The translations under genes were made by a program, and so were the position numbers. A DNA stretch of 64,000 bases from positions 310,001 through 374,000 of the forward strand of contig NZ_JAPEMV010000003.1 of NCBI RefSeq assembly GCF_026342355.1, given 5' to 3'. The notes under the pieces are model-generated. The model had not been told where the DNA came from and did no database searches. It saw nothing but the letters and a program-made list of their open reading frames with translations. This document shows, in pieces, positions 8,054 through 17,507 of this stretch. The DNA comes from Streptomyces sp. NBC_00249 (lineage in GTDB: Bacteria; Actinomycetota; Actinomycetes; Streptomycetales; Streptomycetaceae). Within the stretch, counting starts at the first letter, position 1; every line of letters starts with the position of its first letter.

Positions 8054-11000
8054 CTATCGCTGGGCGCCTCCGGACCCGCGGTGCTTGACACCGCACCTCG
8101 CCGCGTGAGCGCGGCCTACCTCCGCGGCCTTGGTGCCGAGGTGGTGTCCGAGCGCCCGGTAGGCGTCGAACTGGGCGTGGTCGAACCACTGGTCGAAGGT
8201 GGCCTGGCGGGGGAAAGCCTTCTCCCGGAGGGCGTAACTGAGCAGCTCGTACGGCATGTCGGGGGTCAGACCGGCCTTCACGAAGATGATCGTCCCCTTT
8301 GTGTCGGCCGGTGCGTCGGGCGAGAACTGGACAGGTTCCGGGTACTCGATCGTGCCGCGCACCACGCAGGTGGCGGAGAACCGGCCGTTCAGGGAGGCCA
8401 TCGGCACCTCGGGCGCGAGCGGTTTCGCGCTGCCGGGAACCAGGTTCAGCAGATCCTGGCCCTCGTCATCGAAGGTGATCGTCACTCCGAGGTCCTCGTA
8501 GGCGAGTGTGATCGCCTGCGCGAGGGTGGTCGCCAGCGGCGGCGAGTCCCCCGAGGCGTCGATGACATAGACGGTCCGGCAGCGGAGCCGGAGCATCTCG
8601 ACCAGCCCGAGATTGTCGAAGTGCCCGCCGTCGGTGCACAGCAGCAGGGGAGTGGTGTCCGAGTACCGGCCCACCAGCTCCTGGAGCTGGTACCGCAGTC
8701 GCCGTACCCGCGGCAGCCGCGGCATGATCCGGTTGGGCCCGTACGTCGCCAGCTCCGCGAGGTACAGGGGATTGGGCACCCAGGTGCCGAGCCGCACGTT
8801 GGACAGCGCGAGCAGCCGCTCCATGAACATCGTCTGGGAGCCCATCGCGGAGGCGAAGGCCGCTCCGGACACGGCGACGGCGGACTGTACGGTCAGGTCG
8901 CGCCCGATCAGCGCCGGGGCGGTCTTCTGCAGGGTGCCGGTGCGGACCCAGCCCGTGTCGGGTCCGCCGCAGTAGTCGGAAGCGAAGGTGAAGGGGACGG
9001 CGGGCCGGCCGGGCGCGGTGCGGTTGCGCAGGGAGACGGCCGCGGAGGCGGCGAAGATGACCTGGGGGAAGCCCTCCACCCGCTGTGCGTAGGGGTTCAG
9101 CAGGGTCGGCTCGTTGTTGTAGTCGTACGGCAGGGCGCCGACCGAGCCGTCCTTCAATACCGCGCGGCGCACGGCGAAGGCGCCGGCCAGCCGTTGTCGG
9201 TAGAAGGGGTGCAGGCTGAATGTGGTCTGGTCGATGACGAGCGTCAGCACGATCAGGGCGATCGGCACCCCCCACTGCCAACCCGCGTGCCAGCTGCCCG
9301 CGTAGACGGCGGCCCAGGACATGAGGGCGAGGCCGAAGAACGTGACCAGGAGCAGAACCAGCCAGCACACCAGGGCCTTCACCCAGCTGCTGCCGACCTG
9401 CGTGACGAGGGACGTGCCGCCCCTGGCGAACGGACCTGCCTGCTCACCGTCCGGCTTCAGCCTCTTCACCGTTTTGTGTACCGCGGTGAACCACGTACCC
9501 GCGGCGGTCGCCGCCGCGGTGATCGCGCCGAGCAAGGCCACTCCCGCCCCGCTGTCGTCCCAGTACCCAGCCTTGCCGGCCTTGTGGGCCAGAGAGGAGA
9601 AGAACCAGATCACCGAAGGAAGGACGACCGAGTACGCGGCGACCGCCAGCGCGATGCCGGTGAGCGTGTTCACCGTGCTGCGCAGCCATGCGGGGCGGGA
9701 CTTGTCGCTGCCGGCCCGCGCGAAGGCGTACCCGACGGACACCAGGCCGGCCAGGCCGAACAGGGCGAGGACGGGGCGCCAGGCGTTCGGGTAGAGGTCA
9801 AGGGACGCGTCGAACACGCCGGCTTCCGCCGCGAGGGGGCGGAGTTCGGTCAGTGGAACGTGCGAGTAGAGCTGATGCAGGAACTGACCTGCCACGGCGA
9901 AGACCAGCGCCAGCATGCCGAAGGAGACGGCCATCCCACGCAGCACCGCCCCCGCGGCGTTCAGCTTCTCCTTGGGCGCGTCCGCCAGGTACTTCGCGTG
10001 GCGGCGGATGTGGTCCTCCTCCGGGCTGCCCGGCGCGAACACGTCCGCGGGTTTCGCCAGACCGGGCCGCACCGAAGGGCTCCCGTCCGGGGCCCGGAGC
10101 CGGGCACCGGTCAGGGCCAGTTGGAAGGCTCCGGCGGTGTACCCGCCGCCGGACACCGACACCAGATACCTCGCCTCGAGCAGTTGGCCGCGCAGCGCCT
10201 GCAACGCGCCGAGGGTGACCGAGGCCGACCGGATGCCGCCGCCCGAGACGCAGAAGCCGAGCTCCGCGGGGTGGCGGCCGGGCGGCTGGTACGCGCGGGT
10301 ACGCCAGCGGGTCACCGCGCTGTCCTCCGGGCTCCGGGCCTCGGCCTGGTGCGGCCCCGCCGGGTCGGGGGCGGTCCACTCGGGCCGGGGTTCCCAGTCG
10401 TGGGGCGCGGCGGGCGGGACGATCACGTCCGGGTCGCTCCACGGGCTCTCCGTGCCGTCCGTGAGCCTATGGGCGTGGGCCACGACGGGACGGGGGCGGT
10501 CCTCCAGCGCACTCCGCACGAAGGAGGGGTCCAGAACCCGGCGGCAGTAGAGGGTGACGACGATCAGGATGGCCGCCGCCACCAGCGGGACGACGAGCGC
10601 CCATTTGATCTGGGCGAAATAGGCCGCACGCGTCAGGTCCGGTACCGGGTCGGCGGCGAGCCGGTTCAGAGCCCTCCAGAGGAAGAGGTTCTCCACGCAG
10701 TCCGCAACCACCGGCACGGGGGTGAGGGCGCGGGCGCGCCGGGCCCACAGCCGGGTGGACTCCCGGTAGAGGAAGAGGTGCCCGAGCCCGAAGGCCCCGG
10801 CCAGGGCCGCCGCGTAGCCGGGAATGAACATGCGCCAGTCGAGAACGAGGCCGTCCTGGAACAGCTTGCTGCCGTCCCCGCCTTCGACGCCGTTCACGAT
10901 GGTGCGGGCCTCTTCGGCCGTCGCCGCGAACTGCAGGAGCAGTTCTCCGTTCCCTGATGGCTTGTCAAGGAACGGCGGATCCACCGAGTACCAGACGATC

Positions 11001-11092
11001 ATGCAGAGACCGGCAGCGAGCCCGAACAGACACAGCCCCACCGCCCAGCCCGGAATCTCTCGCAGCCTCAACTGCGTCGGAGCATTCGGCAT
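8054..11092 (-). CDS. Membrane-embedded patatin/cPLA2-like lipid acyl hydrolase
   Basis: About 1,012 residues. Three membrane segments near the N-terminus precede a patatin-type domain: the oxyanion motif SGGGIRS (about residue 284), the nucleophile segment SVSGGGYTAG (about 312) and the catalytic Asp in TDGGHFDNLG (about 821). Between nucleophile and Asp lies a block of about five hydrophobic helices (roughly residues 400-640), so the catalytic domain is interrupted by a membrane unit. The family cleaves acyl chains from membrane lipids with a Ser-Asp dyad, and all the dyad motifs are kept. The start is uncertain: the ATG at 11092 was chosen because the first membrane helix follows closely. 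An in-frame start at 11131 has no better ribosome site. Confidence 0.75.
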   Translation of the reverse strand: MPNAPTQLRLREIPGWAVGLCLFGLAAGLCMIVWYSVDPPFLDKPSGNGELLLQFAATAEEARTIVNGVEGGDGSKLFQDGLVLDWRMFIPGYAAALAGAFGLGHLFLYRESTRLWARRARALTPVPVVADCVENLFLWRALNRLAADPVPDLTRAAYFAQIKWALVVPLVAAAILIVVTLYCRRVLDPSFVRSALEDRPRPVVAHAHRLTDGTESPWSDPDVIVPPAAPHDWEPRPEWTAPDPAGPHQAEARSPEDSAVTRWRTRAYQPPGRHPAELGFCVSGGGIRSASVTLGALQALRGQLLEARYLVSVSGGGYTAGAFQLALTGARLRAPDGSPSVRPGLAKPADVFAPGSPEEDHIRRHAKYLADAPKEKLNAAGAVLRGMAVSFGMLALVFAVAGQFLHQLYSHVPLTELRPLAAEAGVFDASLDLYPNAWRPVLALFGLAGLVSVGYAFARAGSDKSRPAWLRSTVNTLTGIALAVAAYSVVLPSVIWFFSSLAHKAGKAGYWDDSGAGVALLGAITAAATAAGTWFTAVHKTVKRLKPDGEQAGPFARGGTSLVTQVGSSWVKALVCWLVLLLVTFFGLALMSWAAVYAGSWHAGWQWGVPIALIVLTLVIDQTTFSLHPFYRQRLAGAFAVRRAVLKDGSVGALPYDYNNEPTLLNPYAQRVEGFPQVIFAASAAVSLRNRTAPGRPAVPFTFASDYCGGPDTGWVRTGTLQKTAPALIGRDLTVQSAVAVSGAAFASAMGSQTMFMERLLALSNVRLGTWVPNPLYLAELATYGPNRIMPRLPRVRRLRYQLQELVGRYSDTTPLLLCTDGGHFDNLGLVEMLRLRCRTVYVIDASGDSPPLATTLAQAITLAYEDLGVTITFDDEGQDLLNLVPGSAKPLAPEVPMASLNGRFSATCVVRGTIEYPEPVQFSPDAPADTKGTIIFVKAGLTPDMPYELLSYALREKAFPRQATFDQWFDHAQFDAYRALGHHLGTKAAEVGRAHAARCGVKHRGSGGAQR

Positions 11093-11188
11093 GCACGCAG
11101 AGTAGTCAACCGGACTCCGCCCGGACGTCATTTGTACCGGTGCGCGCCGCCGGAACGCACAGGATCCGAGCGAGGTCGTAGTTTCGGG

Positions 11189-12256
11189 CTACGTCGCGTT
11201 CTGGCCGGCGCCGCTGTCCCCGGCCGGCGGCGGTGGGCTTTCGGGCGGTCTTGCTCGGAAGGGGTCCAGTCCTGCGGCACGTTCGTGGTACGGCAACCGC
11301 GACATCTTGGAGACCAGGGCCCACATCTGGCGTTCGCCGGCCAGCTCGCCCGGAAGGAGCAGCCCGAGGGATTCGGCGAGCGGTTTGCGTCCCGAGTTCA
11401 CGAGTGCTCTCACGGCCGCAGCCCATTCGTCGGTTGCCGATACGGCCGCGCGGTACCACACCGGAATCAGGACGCCCGGCAGGACAATGGCCATGAGCAG
11501 CAGCGGGACATCGGGGTGGGCGGTGGTCAGGGCTGCCGCCGCACAGAGGACGACGGCGCAGTGGCCGAAGACAAGGGCAACGAAGAAGTCGACATTCGCG
11601 CGTGCGAGATCGACCTGTCGGCGGACCTGCTCCGGCGCGTTCCCGGTCAGTTCGTTCCACATCACCTGGGTGTCGAGGCGGAATCGGTCGTAGCCGTACT
11701 CCTCAAGCCGCCGGATCGCATTCCCCAGCCTCGTCGGTGCCAGCTGCTCGGGGGCGACCGGGTAGCGGGCGAGCCGTTCGCGGAGCAGGGCTCGCTGTAC
11801 AGCGGTGCGCCGCCGGTCCTTACGGGCAGCCCGTGCGATCCGCGGGTGGGCGCGCAGGGCAGCCAACCGGACGCTGTCGTCCCGTGCCAGCCGGTTCTCC
11901 CGCTCCTCGCGCTCCAGCCGCATCAGCGTGAGCCGGTCCTGCAGATCCTGCTTGGCCTGACCCCGGCGAGCGCACCCGTACGCGGCGAACGCGCTGGGCC
12001 AGAGGGCGTACCCCTCAAGCACACGGTAGAGAGGGTTCTGCAGGGCGCTGAGGGCCAGCCCGAGGAGTACCGAGACGCTCAGCACTCCGACGGACAGTGG
12101 CGTGCCACCCGCCGACCACAACTTCGCGGACCAGCCGCGCCCCAGGCTCGGCCAGACGGCCACGACGAAGAGGCACACGTTCAACGCGGTCGGCAAGAGC
12201 CATCCCACCAGCACTGTCCACGCTCCACCCAGAGCGCTCTTGGCGATGTCACCCAT
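11189..12256 (-). CDS. Membrane protein of unknown function, partner of upstream pseudokinase
   Basis: A 355-residue protein. Two hydrophobic segments lie in the first 80 residues (WTVLVGWLLPTALNVCLFVV and SVGVLSVSVLLGLAL), and two more near residues 220-260. Between them is a long Arg/Glu/Leu-rich helical stretch (EREERENRLARDD) that could form a coiled coil in the cytoplasm. The C-terminal end is Pro-rich. I do not recognise a family. The start lies four bases after the stop of the kinase-like gene, so the pair is almost certainly co-transcribed and functionally linked, perhaps as a sensor-anchor pair. Confidence 0.65.
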   Translation of the reverse strand: MGDIAKSALGGAWTVLVGWLLPTALNVCLFVVAVWPSLGRGWSAKLWSAGGTPLSVGVLSVSVLLGLALSALQNPLYRVLEGYALWPSAFAAYGCARRGQAKQDLQDRLTLMRLEREERENRLARDDSVRLAALRAHPRIARAARKDRRRTAVQRALLRERLARYPVAPEQLAPTRLGNAIRRLEEYGYDRFRLDTQVMWNELTGNAPEQVRRQVDLARANVDFFVALVFGHCAVVLCAAAALTTAHPDVPLLLMAIVLPGVLIPVWYRAAVSATDEWAAAVRALVNSGRKPLAESLGLLLPGELAGERQMWALVSKMSRLPYHERAAGLDPFRARPPESPPPPAGDSGAGQNAT

Positions 12257-12259
12257 GGG

Positions 12260-13219
12260 TCACCACTCTTCGTCATCGTCATCGAAGGGCGGTCCAGGCG
12301 GTGTGCTCTCGGCCGACCCGTCAAGCGGGGGTGAGGCCGACCCGGGGGCCGAAGGCGGGTCCGGCATCGACGCGGCAGAGCGCAACTCGGCAACGAACTC
12401 CAGGCACGAGGCGTAACGATCCTCAGGACGCTTGGCCAGCGCCTTCGCCATCACAGCATCGACACCGGGCGCGATCTCCGGACGCCTCTCGGAGAGGGCT
12501 GGGGGTGGATCGTGCATGTGTGCCAGCAGTAGCGCCATGTCGCTGTCGCGCTCGAATGGCGGCCGGCCGGCGATGGTTTCGTAGACGACACACGCGAGGC
12601 TGTACAGGTCGCACCTGCCGTCCAGCAGCCGGTCCGAGAACTGTTCCGGCGCCATGTAGTCGACCGTGCCGACGAACGTGCCCGCGGTGGTGAACCCGGC
12701 GAGCGACGGCGACTTCTTCGCCAGACCGAAGTTCGTGAGGTAGACGTCCTCGGGGTGGTCGCTGTCGGTGCCGGCGGCGACCAGGATGTTGGCGGGCTTG
12801 ACGTCCCGGTGCACCAGATCGTGCGCATGGGCCGCGTCGAGTGCGGATGCCACTGGAGCGGCGATGCGCAGCGCGGCCGGAACGGGGAGCGGGCCCTCTT
12901 GGTCCAGCAGGACCCGCAGATCCGGACCGGGGACGTACCGCATGGCGAGGTACAGGACGCCGTCGGTCTCACCGGCTTCGAAGATCGGCAGGATGTGCGG
13001 GTGGTCGATCGACGCGGCAATCCGCGATTCGTGAGTGAAGCGGCGTCGGAAGGTGTCGTCACGGTGGAGCTCGGGGGCGAACAGCTCGAGCGCGACGGTA
13101 CGGTCCAGGTGCAGGTCCGTGGCGCGGTAGACGACGGACATTGCCCCATGGCCGATCTCGCGCTCCAGCCGGTAGCCCGCAATCTCACTACCCTCCAGGG
13201 AACCTCGGCGTGCCTCCAT
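12260..13219 (-). CDS. Ser/Thr kinase-fold protein, probable pseudokinase
   Basis: A 319-residue protein with a clear Hanks-type kinase fold: glycine loop GHGAMSVVY, HRDVKPANIL and MAPEQF. Two residues essential for ATP and magnesium handling are changed. The VAIK lysine is Glu (VALELF, codon GAG), and the DFG aspartate is Asn (TNFG, codon AAC). HRD is kept. Each change is a single-base step, and the frame is otherwise intact, so this looks like a maintained pseudokinase rather than decay. The C-terminus is short and very acidic (DDDDEEW), with no membrane helix or sensor domain. The membrane protein gene follows four bases later. Weak non-canonical activity cannot be excluded. Confidence 0.85.
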   Translation of the reverse strand: MEARRGSLEGSEIAGYRLEREIGHGAMSVVYRATDLHLDRTVALELFAPELHRDDTFRRRFTHESRIAASIDHPHILPIFEAGETDGVLYLAMRYVPGPDLRVLLDQEGPLPVPAALRIAAPVASALDAAHAHDLVHRDVKPANILVAAGTDSDHPEDVYLTNFGLAKKSPSLAGFTTAGTFVGTVDYMAPEQFSDRLLDGRCDLYSLACVVYETIAGRPPFERDSDMALLLAHMHDPPPALSERRPEIAPGVDAVMAKALAKRPEDRYASCLEFVAELRSAASMPDPPSAPGSASPPLDGSAESTPPGPPFDDDDEEW

Positions 13220-13459
13220 CGATCAGCCACCACCTTCATGCCGGGAATCGCATCAGGGTCGCTCGGAGCCGTCGCCGCAGCACCGGAATCATTTGCCGAG
13301 GTTGGGAGGGATGCGGCTAGCCCAACGAGCCGCTCCTCCACAGTAAAGTCTACCTAAACCGGCTGATATCCGACTGCCGCTGGCGTGTTGGCGTGCGCCT
13401 GTGCGAGCGGGTCGCATGGTGACGGGCGCCCACCACGTACGCCGTGACATCGTGGTGCC

Positions 13460-14032
13460 ATGACCATCGCAGTTCGCCCGGCGTCAGTCTTCGAGGATGT
13501 CCGTACCCTGGTAGGTCCGAAGTCACCTGGGGCGAACGTCTGCTGGTGCCTGAGCTACCGGATCCCGTCCAAGCTCAACAACGAGCTACGTGGGCCGGCC
13601 CGCGGTGAGTACGTCGCCGAGCTGTGTCGGACGGCACCCCCTCCGGGGGTGCTCGCCTACGACGGTGACGAGCCGGTCGGCTGGGCCGCGGTGGCGCCGC
13701 GCTCGGACACCTCCTTCGCGCGCAACCGTAAGATCCCGCACGTTGATGACCTGCCGGTCTGGTCGCTGTGGTGCATCCGCGTCCGCCCCGGTCATCGCAA
13801 GAGGGGAATCTCGCACGCCCTCATTGCCGGAGCGGTTGAGTTCGCCCGCACCCACGGCGCACCGGCCATCGAGGCGTACCCACTCGACAGCGGTGGCGCC
13901 AAAGTCGACGTGACGATGGCGTACGCCGGGATCCGGAAGAACTTCGAACGCGCCGGGTTCACCCACGCCGCCGACACCACTTCGGTGCTGGCCGGTCATC
14001 CCCGGGTCCTGATGCGGCTCGACCTGCGCTGA
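13460..14032 (+). CDS. GNAT-family acetyltransferase
   Basis: A 190-residue protein with the acetyl-CoA binding segment of the GNAT fold (VRPGHRKRGISHAL, around residues 112-125), followed by the helix and strand that end in ERAGFTHAAD. The segment WCIRVRPG is the beta-4 strand typical of the family. The enzyme would transfer an acetyl group from acetyl-CoA to an amine; the acceptor cannot be predicted. It stands alone between genes on the other strand, with no sign of an operon. The ATG at 13460 gives a complete domain. Confidence 0.8.
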   Translation: MTIAVRPASVFEDVRTLVGPKSPGANVCWCLSYRIPSKLNNELRGPARGEYVAELCRTAPPPGVLAYDGDEPVGWAAVAPRSDTSFARNRKIPHVDDLPVWSLWCIRVRPGHRKRGISHALIAGAVEFARTHGAPAIEAYPLDSGGAKVDVTMAYAGIRKNFERAGFTHAADTTSVLAGHPRVLMRLDLR

Positions 14033-14092
14033 GCGACACGGACAGCGACGCCGTCGAAGGTCCGCCCGTCGTGCTTTTCCAGATCGAGCTGG

Positions 14093-15001
14093 TCACACAC
14101 CGCCCTCGATGAGCGTCCAGCCCGAGGAGACCTGGGCGAGCGAGCCGACGTTGGCGTAGTTGCCGTTGACGAGCGTCGAGGTCCAAGCGGTCCCGTCGTT
14201 CTTGTAGAAGAACAAGCTGTCCGAGGTCCGGCCCACCTTGTCCCAGATGCCGGAGGTGCCTATCTTGCGGAAGTCGATGCCCGAGCCGTCGGTCGCCTTG
14301 GACACTCGGAACTCGAGTTCGCCACCGGCCCTCGCCCAAGACAGCACGGAATCCTTGGTCGCGGTCAACTCCCCGAGGAAATCGTCTCTCGGGATGCTGC
14401 CCGTGTCCGTGTAGACGCCACCCTCGAGGGTTCCGTAGCCCACGTTGCTCCAAGGGAATTCGCCCGACCCGTGCCTGGCCGCCGAGACCAACGTGTCGCA
14501 CGATGCTGCCATGGTCCCCCAGCCCTTGCTGAAGTTGTCGTACACGCGCACCTGTCGGTAGACGCCGTTCTTGAGGGTGCCTGTGACGCCGTGGCCGGTG
14601 TTCCCGTTGTAGAAGATCACGGAGTCGCCGGACGCCTCGACGAAGGTCCAGCCCGTGGAGAAGTTGTTGAAGGTCTGGGTGCGGGCATAGTTCCCGCCCT
14701 TGAAGGTGCCTACTTCCCCGGCCCCGGTGTTCTTGTTGTACAGCACCAGCGAGTCGCGGCTGGCTGCGGCGTGCGTGTAGCCGGCCGCGAGGTTGAACGC
14801 CGACTTGTACTGCCAACGGCCGGCGGAGAGGGTGCCGGTGCCGGCTTCGCCGCTGCCGGCCTTGTAGAACAGGATCGAGGTACTCGGCGTCGTCTCGTTG
14901 CAGTACGGCGAAGCAGCGGTCGCGGATGTCACCGGACCGGCCAGCAGGACGGCCGTCGCGGACGTCGCAGTGGCAAGTGCGGCCACCAGGGATTTCCTCA
15001 T
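14093..15001 (-). CDS. Secreted repeat protein, beta-propeller-like
   Basis: A 302-residue protein with a Sec signal peptide (MRKSLVAALATATSATAVLL, cleavage after TAAS). The mature part is five to six imperfect repeats of about 45 residues. Each carries a D-S-[LV]-x-[FY]-[YN]-x-x-x-[GT]-x-G strand, a G-T-L-x-x-G-x-Y turn and an S-x-G-W end, as in small extracellular propeller or sugar-binding proteins. No catalytic residues are evident. The start at 15001 has a GGGGAG ribosome site; two in-frame ATGs lie further upstream but would put extra residues before the signal peptide. Function unknown. Confidence 0.7.
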   Translation of the reverse strand: MRKSLVAALATATSATAVLLAGPVTSATAASPYCNETTPSTSILFYKAGSGEAGTGTLSAGRWQYKSAFNLAAGYTHAAASRDSLVLYNKNTGAGEVGTFKGGNYARTQTFNNFSTGWTFVEASGDSVIFYNGNTGHGVTGTLKNGVYRQVRVYDNFSKGWGTMAASCDTLVSAARHGSGEFPWSNVGYGTLEGGVYTDTGSIPRDDFLGELTATKDSVLSWARAGGELEFRVSKATDGSGIDFRKIGTSGIWDKVGRTSDSLFFYKNDGTAWTSTLVNGNYANVGSLAQVSSGWTLIEGGV

Positions 15002-15242
15002 GGTTCTCCCCATTTCCTCGCACTTGGGCGCATGCGGCACCAGGGCGTGCGGCCGGCCATCAGGGCATGCCGGAATTCCCCGCGCCGCCGTGCGCGAATC
15101 TGAAGGAGGACGCCCTTACGCGCAGCCGGCCCCCACGGCGCCGGGCAGCCGCCGCAACCGACCTTGTCCCACGCTCGTGCTCAGGCATCCTCGTTCATCG
15201 TGCGCTGCCCATGCCCGCACCGCATCTCGGTCGCGGCGGATG

Positions 15243-17420
15243 TCAATCGAGGGGTACGGCCGCGAGGCGGTCGACGGTCTGGGGGTAGAGCCGGTTGCCG
15301 CGCTGGACGATCATGGTCGGGCCGTCGGGCATGTTCACGGCGCCCGCGGCGAGCGTCCACGCGACGCGGCGGGCGGCGACGTCCACCGCGACGACCGCCT
15401 GACCGGCGCCGCCGACCGCCGCGTAGAGCTCCCCGCGGAACGGAGCAGGAGCCGCCAGCATGGAGACGTACGCACCCGCGTCGTGGGTCCACACCTTCTT
15501 CCCGGTCGACTCGTCGAAGGCCTGGAGCGCCCCGTCCGCGACGTACACCGCGCCGTTCACGCAGACGGGCGCGCTCAGCAGCTTCGTACCCTCCGGCTCC
15601 AGTTTCCAGGCCACCGCGCCCGTTACCAGGTCCACCGCAGTGATCCGCTCCTCGAAGTCGAAGACGTGGCGGTCCGAGGCGACCGGGGGGTTGATGCCTC
15701 CCGACTGGTTGGGTGATGCCGCCTCCTGGTCGGTGCGGACCCGGCAGGCCCACAGCAGGCGGCCCTCGCGCAGGTCGACGGCGAAGACGCGTGCGGGGTC
15801 CGAGCAGATCAGGCGGCCGCCGGAGATGATCGCCGACATCATGAGCGAGCCGTTCGAGTTCAGGACGGCGCCCTCGATGCGCGTGCGCCAGCGCAGTTTC
15901 CGGACGCCCAGATCGTAGGAGAGCAGCCAGGCCTCCTCCTGCTGTCGCTGGTCGGGGGAGCGGAAGTACGCCTTCAGGTAGAGGCATTCGGCGTCCGCGG
16001 CGAGCAGCTGGGTGGTCTGGGCGAGGCCGCCCAGCACGGCCGGGTCGGCCGCGTCGGCGGGGAGACGGCCGGTGCCCGGGTCCAGGTATCCGGCGCTCGC
16101 GTTGCCGTCGTCGTCGAATACGAAGCCCACGAGGCGGTCTCCTGCCACCGCTACCTCGACCTTGGCGGTCTGGGTCTCCCACAGGATCCGGCCGTCGGCC
16201 GTCGAGATGCCGCGCAGGACGTCGCTCGTGTGGATCAGGACCTCGTCGGACGCGACGGCCGGGGAGGCGGAGAACGGGGAGGGAACCGACCACAGCGGGG
16301 CCGGAGGGGTGCCGGGCGGGCGGGAGCTCCGTCCGGGGCCGGGCGACGCCGTACGGTTCCCCGAGCCGGAGCCGGGCCCCGAACCAGGGCCCGAGCCGGG
16401 GAGGTTCCCGGTGGCCCAGAGCGCCGAGGCGCCGCCCACGGTGGTGAGCGCGGCGGCCGCCGTGCCCGCGATCAGGGTGCGGCGGGAGAGCGCGCGGCGT
16501 GGGGCGGGGGCGCGCAGCGGGGCGGGGGCGACGGTGGCGACGTCGCCGATCCGGCGGGACAGGTCGGCGAGGAGCGCCTGCGGCAGCAGCTCGGCGAACT
16601 CCCCGGGGTCGAACGGCCCCCACTCGTCGCGCAGTCGGCCGGGCGCGGGCCGGTCGCCCGGCTCCGGTGACAGGCAGGCGGTGAGCGTCCCGCGCAGTCC
16701 GTCCGGCAGGCCCGTCAGGTCGGGGTCGGCCCCGTGCCGCAGCAGTTCAAGGGTGCTCTGCCGGCCGCGGGCGTCGTAGGGGCCGTGACCGGTCGAGGCG
16801 AACACCAGGACCCCCGCGAGGGCGAACACGTCGCCTTCCGGGCCGGGCGGTCTCCCGCGCGCCTGCTCCGGTGACATGTACGCCGGTGTGCCCGCGAGTC
16901 CCCCGGCCTCCGTGAGGCGGGGGCTGCCCGGGGCCTGGGCGAGCCCGAAGTCGATGAGCCGGGGGCCCTGCGCGGTGATCAGTACGTTCGACGGCTTGAC
17001 GTCCCGGTGGACGAGTCCGGCACGGTGCAGGGCGGCGAGGGCGGCGGCGAGCGCGGAGCCGAGTCCGCGGACGACCGGTTCGGGCAGCGGCCCCCCGGCC
17101 GCCACCGCCTCCGTCAGCGAGGGCCCGATGAGGTACGCCGTGGCCAGCCAGGGCCGTGCCGCGTCGGGGTCGGCGCCGAGGAAGGCCGCGGTGTGCTCCG
17201 CTCCCAGGGCCCGCGCGGCCTCGGCCTCCAGCGTCAGCCGCTGGCGGTAGCCGGGCTGGTCGCCCAGGTCGGACCGGACGGTCTTGACCGCGGCGAGGCG
17301 GCCGCCGGCGGTGCGGGCCAGGAAGACGGTCCCCATGCCGCCGGCGCCCAGTCGGCCGAGGAGGGTGTACTCCCCGAGCCGTTCGGGATCGTCGGGCAGC
17401 AGGGGCAGGAGCGTGGACAT
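15243..17420 (-). CDS. Membrane Ser/Thr protein kinase with PQQ-like propeller sensor
   Basis: A 725-residue protein. The N-terminal kinase domain (about 15-275) has GAGGMGTVF, AAVKTVR with the catalytic Lys, HRDVKPSNVL, LIDFGLAQ and MSPEQ, so it should be active. A single membrane helix lies near residue 310 (RRTLIAGTAAAALTTVGGAS), followed by a Gly/Ser/Pro linker and an extracytoplasmic domain of about 370 residues made of PQQ-like propeller blades (GRILWETQ, REGRLLWACR, STGKKVWTHD). The layout suggests signalling across the membrane from a ligand bound by the propeller. It is the third of three similar genes in one direction; 87 bp separate it from the preceding one. Confidence 0.9.
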   Translation of the reverse strand: MSTLLPLLPDDPERLGEYTLLGRLGAGGMGTVFLARTAGGRLAAVKTVRSDLGDQPGYRQRLTLEAEAARALGAEHTAAFLGADPDAARPWLATAYLIGPSLTEAVAAGGPLPEPVVRGLGSALAAALAALHRAGLVHRDVKPSNVLITAQGPRLIDFGLAQAPGSPRLTEAGGLAGTPAYMSPEQARGRPPGPEGDVFALAGVLVFASTGHGPYDARGRQSTLELLRHGADPDLTGLPDGLRGTLTACLSPEPGDRPAPGRLRDEWGPFDPGEFAELLPQALLADLSRRIGDVATVAPAPLRAPAPRRALSRRTLIAGTAAAALTTVGGASALWATGNLPGSGPGSGPGSGSGNRTASPGPGRSSRPPGTPPAPLWSVPSPFSASPAVASDEVLIHTSDVLRGISTADGRILWETQTAKVEVAVAGDRLVGFVFDDDGNASAGYLDPGTGRLPADAADPAVLGGLAQTTQLLAADAECLYLKAYFRSPDQRQQEEAWLLSYDLGVRKLRWRTRIEGAVLNSNGSLMMSAIISGGRLICSDPARVFAVDLREGRLLWACRVRTDQEAASPNQSGGINPPVASDRHVFDFEERITAVDLVTGAVAWKLEPEGTKLLSAPVCVNGAVYVADGALQAFDESTGKKVWTHDAGAYVSMLAAPAPFRGELYAAVGGAGQAVVAVDVAARRVAWTLAAGAVNMPDGPTMIVQRGNRLYPQTVDRLAAVPLD

Positions 17421-17507
17421 GACCGGTGGACTCCTTCGGGGCGGCGGTCGTACCTGTGCGCGCTTGCGTGTGCGGGCGAAGGCGGGCGCGGGAGGGAGGG
17501 CGCGGGG

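Noticed and set aside
7970..10957. 995-codon plus-strand frame opposite the patatin-like gene
   Set aside because: No recognisable fold; the minus strand carries patatin motifs and membrane helices.
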